Notes under the pieces: generated by a model
The model's database searches: none
The model's input: only the letters and a program-made list of their open reading frames with translations
Told to the model about the DNA's origin: nothing
Shown: piece by piece, positions 5,189 to 5,554 of the stretch
Numbering within the stretch: position 1 is the stretch's first letter
How the letters are laid out: each line of letters starts with the position of its first letter
Program-made: the position numbers and the translations under genes
Source of the DNA: CAZPZZ01 sp964591245
GTDB lineage: Bacteria > Acidobacteriota > Vicinamibacteria > Vicinamibacterales > UBA8438
Assembly (NCBI GenBank): GCA_964591245.1
Contig: CAZPZZ010000217.1
Location: 1 to 5,554 of the forward strand
Direction: 5' to 3'
DNA length: 5,554 nt

Positions 5189-5308
5189 CGTTCGGCCGCG
5201 GAGTGGTCGGAGCATTTGCTCGGGACATTGTGAGAGATGGTACGGGGTGCTCAATCCCGCGCATGATTGAGTAGGGCGTTGGGGTGGAATCCCCTTTCGA
5301 GCGTAGAG
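5189..5308 (+). other. Untranslated stretch with several short inverted repeats
   Basis: No gene is supported here. Short complementary arms occur in succession: GAGCA/TGCTC (5210-5214 with 5217-5221), CTCAATC/GATTGAG (5250-5256 with 5265-5271, 8-nt loop) and GGGG/CCCC (5281-5284 with 5291-5294). With the terminator that follows, this would form a structured 3' end of the cassette mRNA or, less likely, a separate small RNA. A tRNA was considered and rejected. Confidence 0.35.
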
Positions 5309-5344
5309 GCGCCCCTGGTAGACCACCAGGGGCGCTTTTTTTTT
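5309..5344 (+). terminator. Rho-independent terminator of the exported-protein cassette
   Basis: GCGCCCCTGGT (5309-5319) and ACCAGGGGCGC (5325-5335) make a perfect 11-bp GC-rich stem with a 5-nt loop, followed directly by nine T residues (5336-5344). It lies 120 bp beyond the stop of the DUF6152 gene and points along the plus strand, ending the transcript of the three genes at 2700-5188. The minus strand has no T-run after the stem, so it is unlikely to work in that direction. Confidence 0.95.
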
Positions 5345-5361
5345 ATCATTCGTTGCTGCCA

Positions 5362-5554
5362 ATGGTGCCTTCTCTGTTTTTTCGTTTCACCTTGACTGAC
5401 GCGTTACTCCTGCTTGTGGTCTCAATCTGGGGGAGTAATTTCACTGTGGTCAAGGCCGCCATCGGGCAGATCCCTCCCCTGGGTTTCAACGCGTTGCGTT
5501 TGATTGTTGCGTGTATGGTCCTGGTGGGCATGGCGCGGTTGGCCGGTGCAACGT
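5362..5554 (+). CDS. EamA/DMT-superfamily transporter, N-terminal part only
   Basis: Sixty-four codons are present before the right edge cuts the gene; full-length family members are about 280-310 residues with ten membrane helices. After a short N-terminus the first helix runs through DALLLLVVSIWGSNFTVVKAA (13-33). WGSNF followed by IPPLGFNALR (37-46) is the classic first-repeat signature of EamA (RhaT/YdcZ-like) drug/metabolite transporters. A second hydrophobic helix, LIVACMVLVGMA, follows. Members export amino acids, metabolites or drugs through the inner membrane; the substrate is not predictable. The start ATG 5362 fits the expected distance to WGSNF; TTG 5353 and GTG 5365 are alternatives. 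No clear Shine-Dalgarno sequence precedes it, and it starts only 17 bp after the T-run of the terminator, leaving little room for its own promoter. Confidence 0.88.
   Translation, partial: MVPSLFFRFTLTDALLLLVVSIWGSNFTVVKAAIGQIPPLGFNALRLIVACMVLVGMARLAGAT

Noticed and set aside
5222..5308. Possible tRNA suggested by GGGGTGGAATCCCC and CTCAATC/GATTGAG stems
   Set aside because: There is no GGTTCRA T-loop, no 7-bp acceptor stem and no correct arm spacing.
4610..5362. Long minus-strand open frame opposite the DUF6152 gene and through the terminator
   Set aside because: It crosses a clear plus-strand terminator and two intergenic gaps, has low-complexity basic composition and no family motifs.

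Overview
The window is moderately GC-rich bacterial DNA with six protein genes in the body and edges plus one strong terminator. No mobile element, CRISPR array, rRNA or tRNA is seen. The best taxonomic hint is the set of secreted proteins at 2700-5188. As I recall these families ('GRPDLSG' proteins and DUF6152), they are expanded in Acidobacteriota (Vicinamibacteria/Solibacter-like lineages) and related environmental genomes. That placement is inference, not proof.

Left part: a minus-strand Nudix hydrolase of the NUDT19-like type starts at 646 and runs off the left edge. It is divergent, across about 125 bp, from a plus-strand TauE/SafE-type membrane permease (772-1491). A 200-bp gap with a small palindrome leads to a secreted DUF5715 (M15/LAS-metallopeptidase-like) protein with a C-terminal LysM domain (about 1696-2439), probably a cell-wall-acting enzyme.

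Centre to right: after a 260-bp leader region with a long inverted repeat and a possible 19-codon leader ORF comes a three-gene, same-strand cassette. It holds two homologous but differently sized exported proteins of unknown function (2700-3539 and 3580-4686) and a small exported DUF6152 protein (4742-5188). All three have signal peptides. The first two share a C-terminal core and exactly two aligned cysteines in the mature chain, and the third would start with His-His after signal cleavage. The cassette ends at a textbook rho-independent terminator (5309-5344). Only 17 bp later the N-terminal part of an EamA/DMT transporter begins (5362 onward), cut by the right edge.

The secreted three-gene cassette is the most interesting part. 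It is a recurring uncharacterised module whose biochemical role cannot be read from sequence alone.
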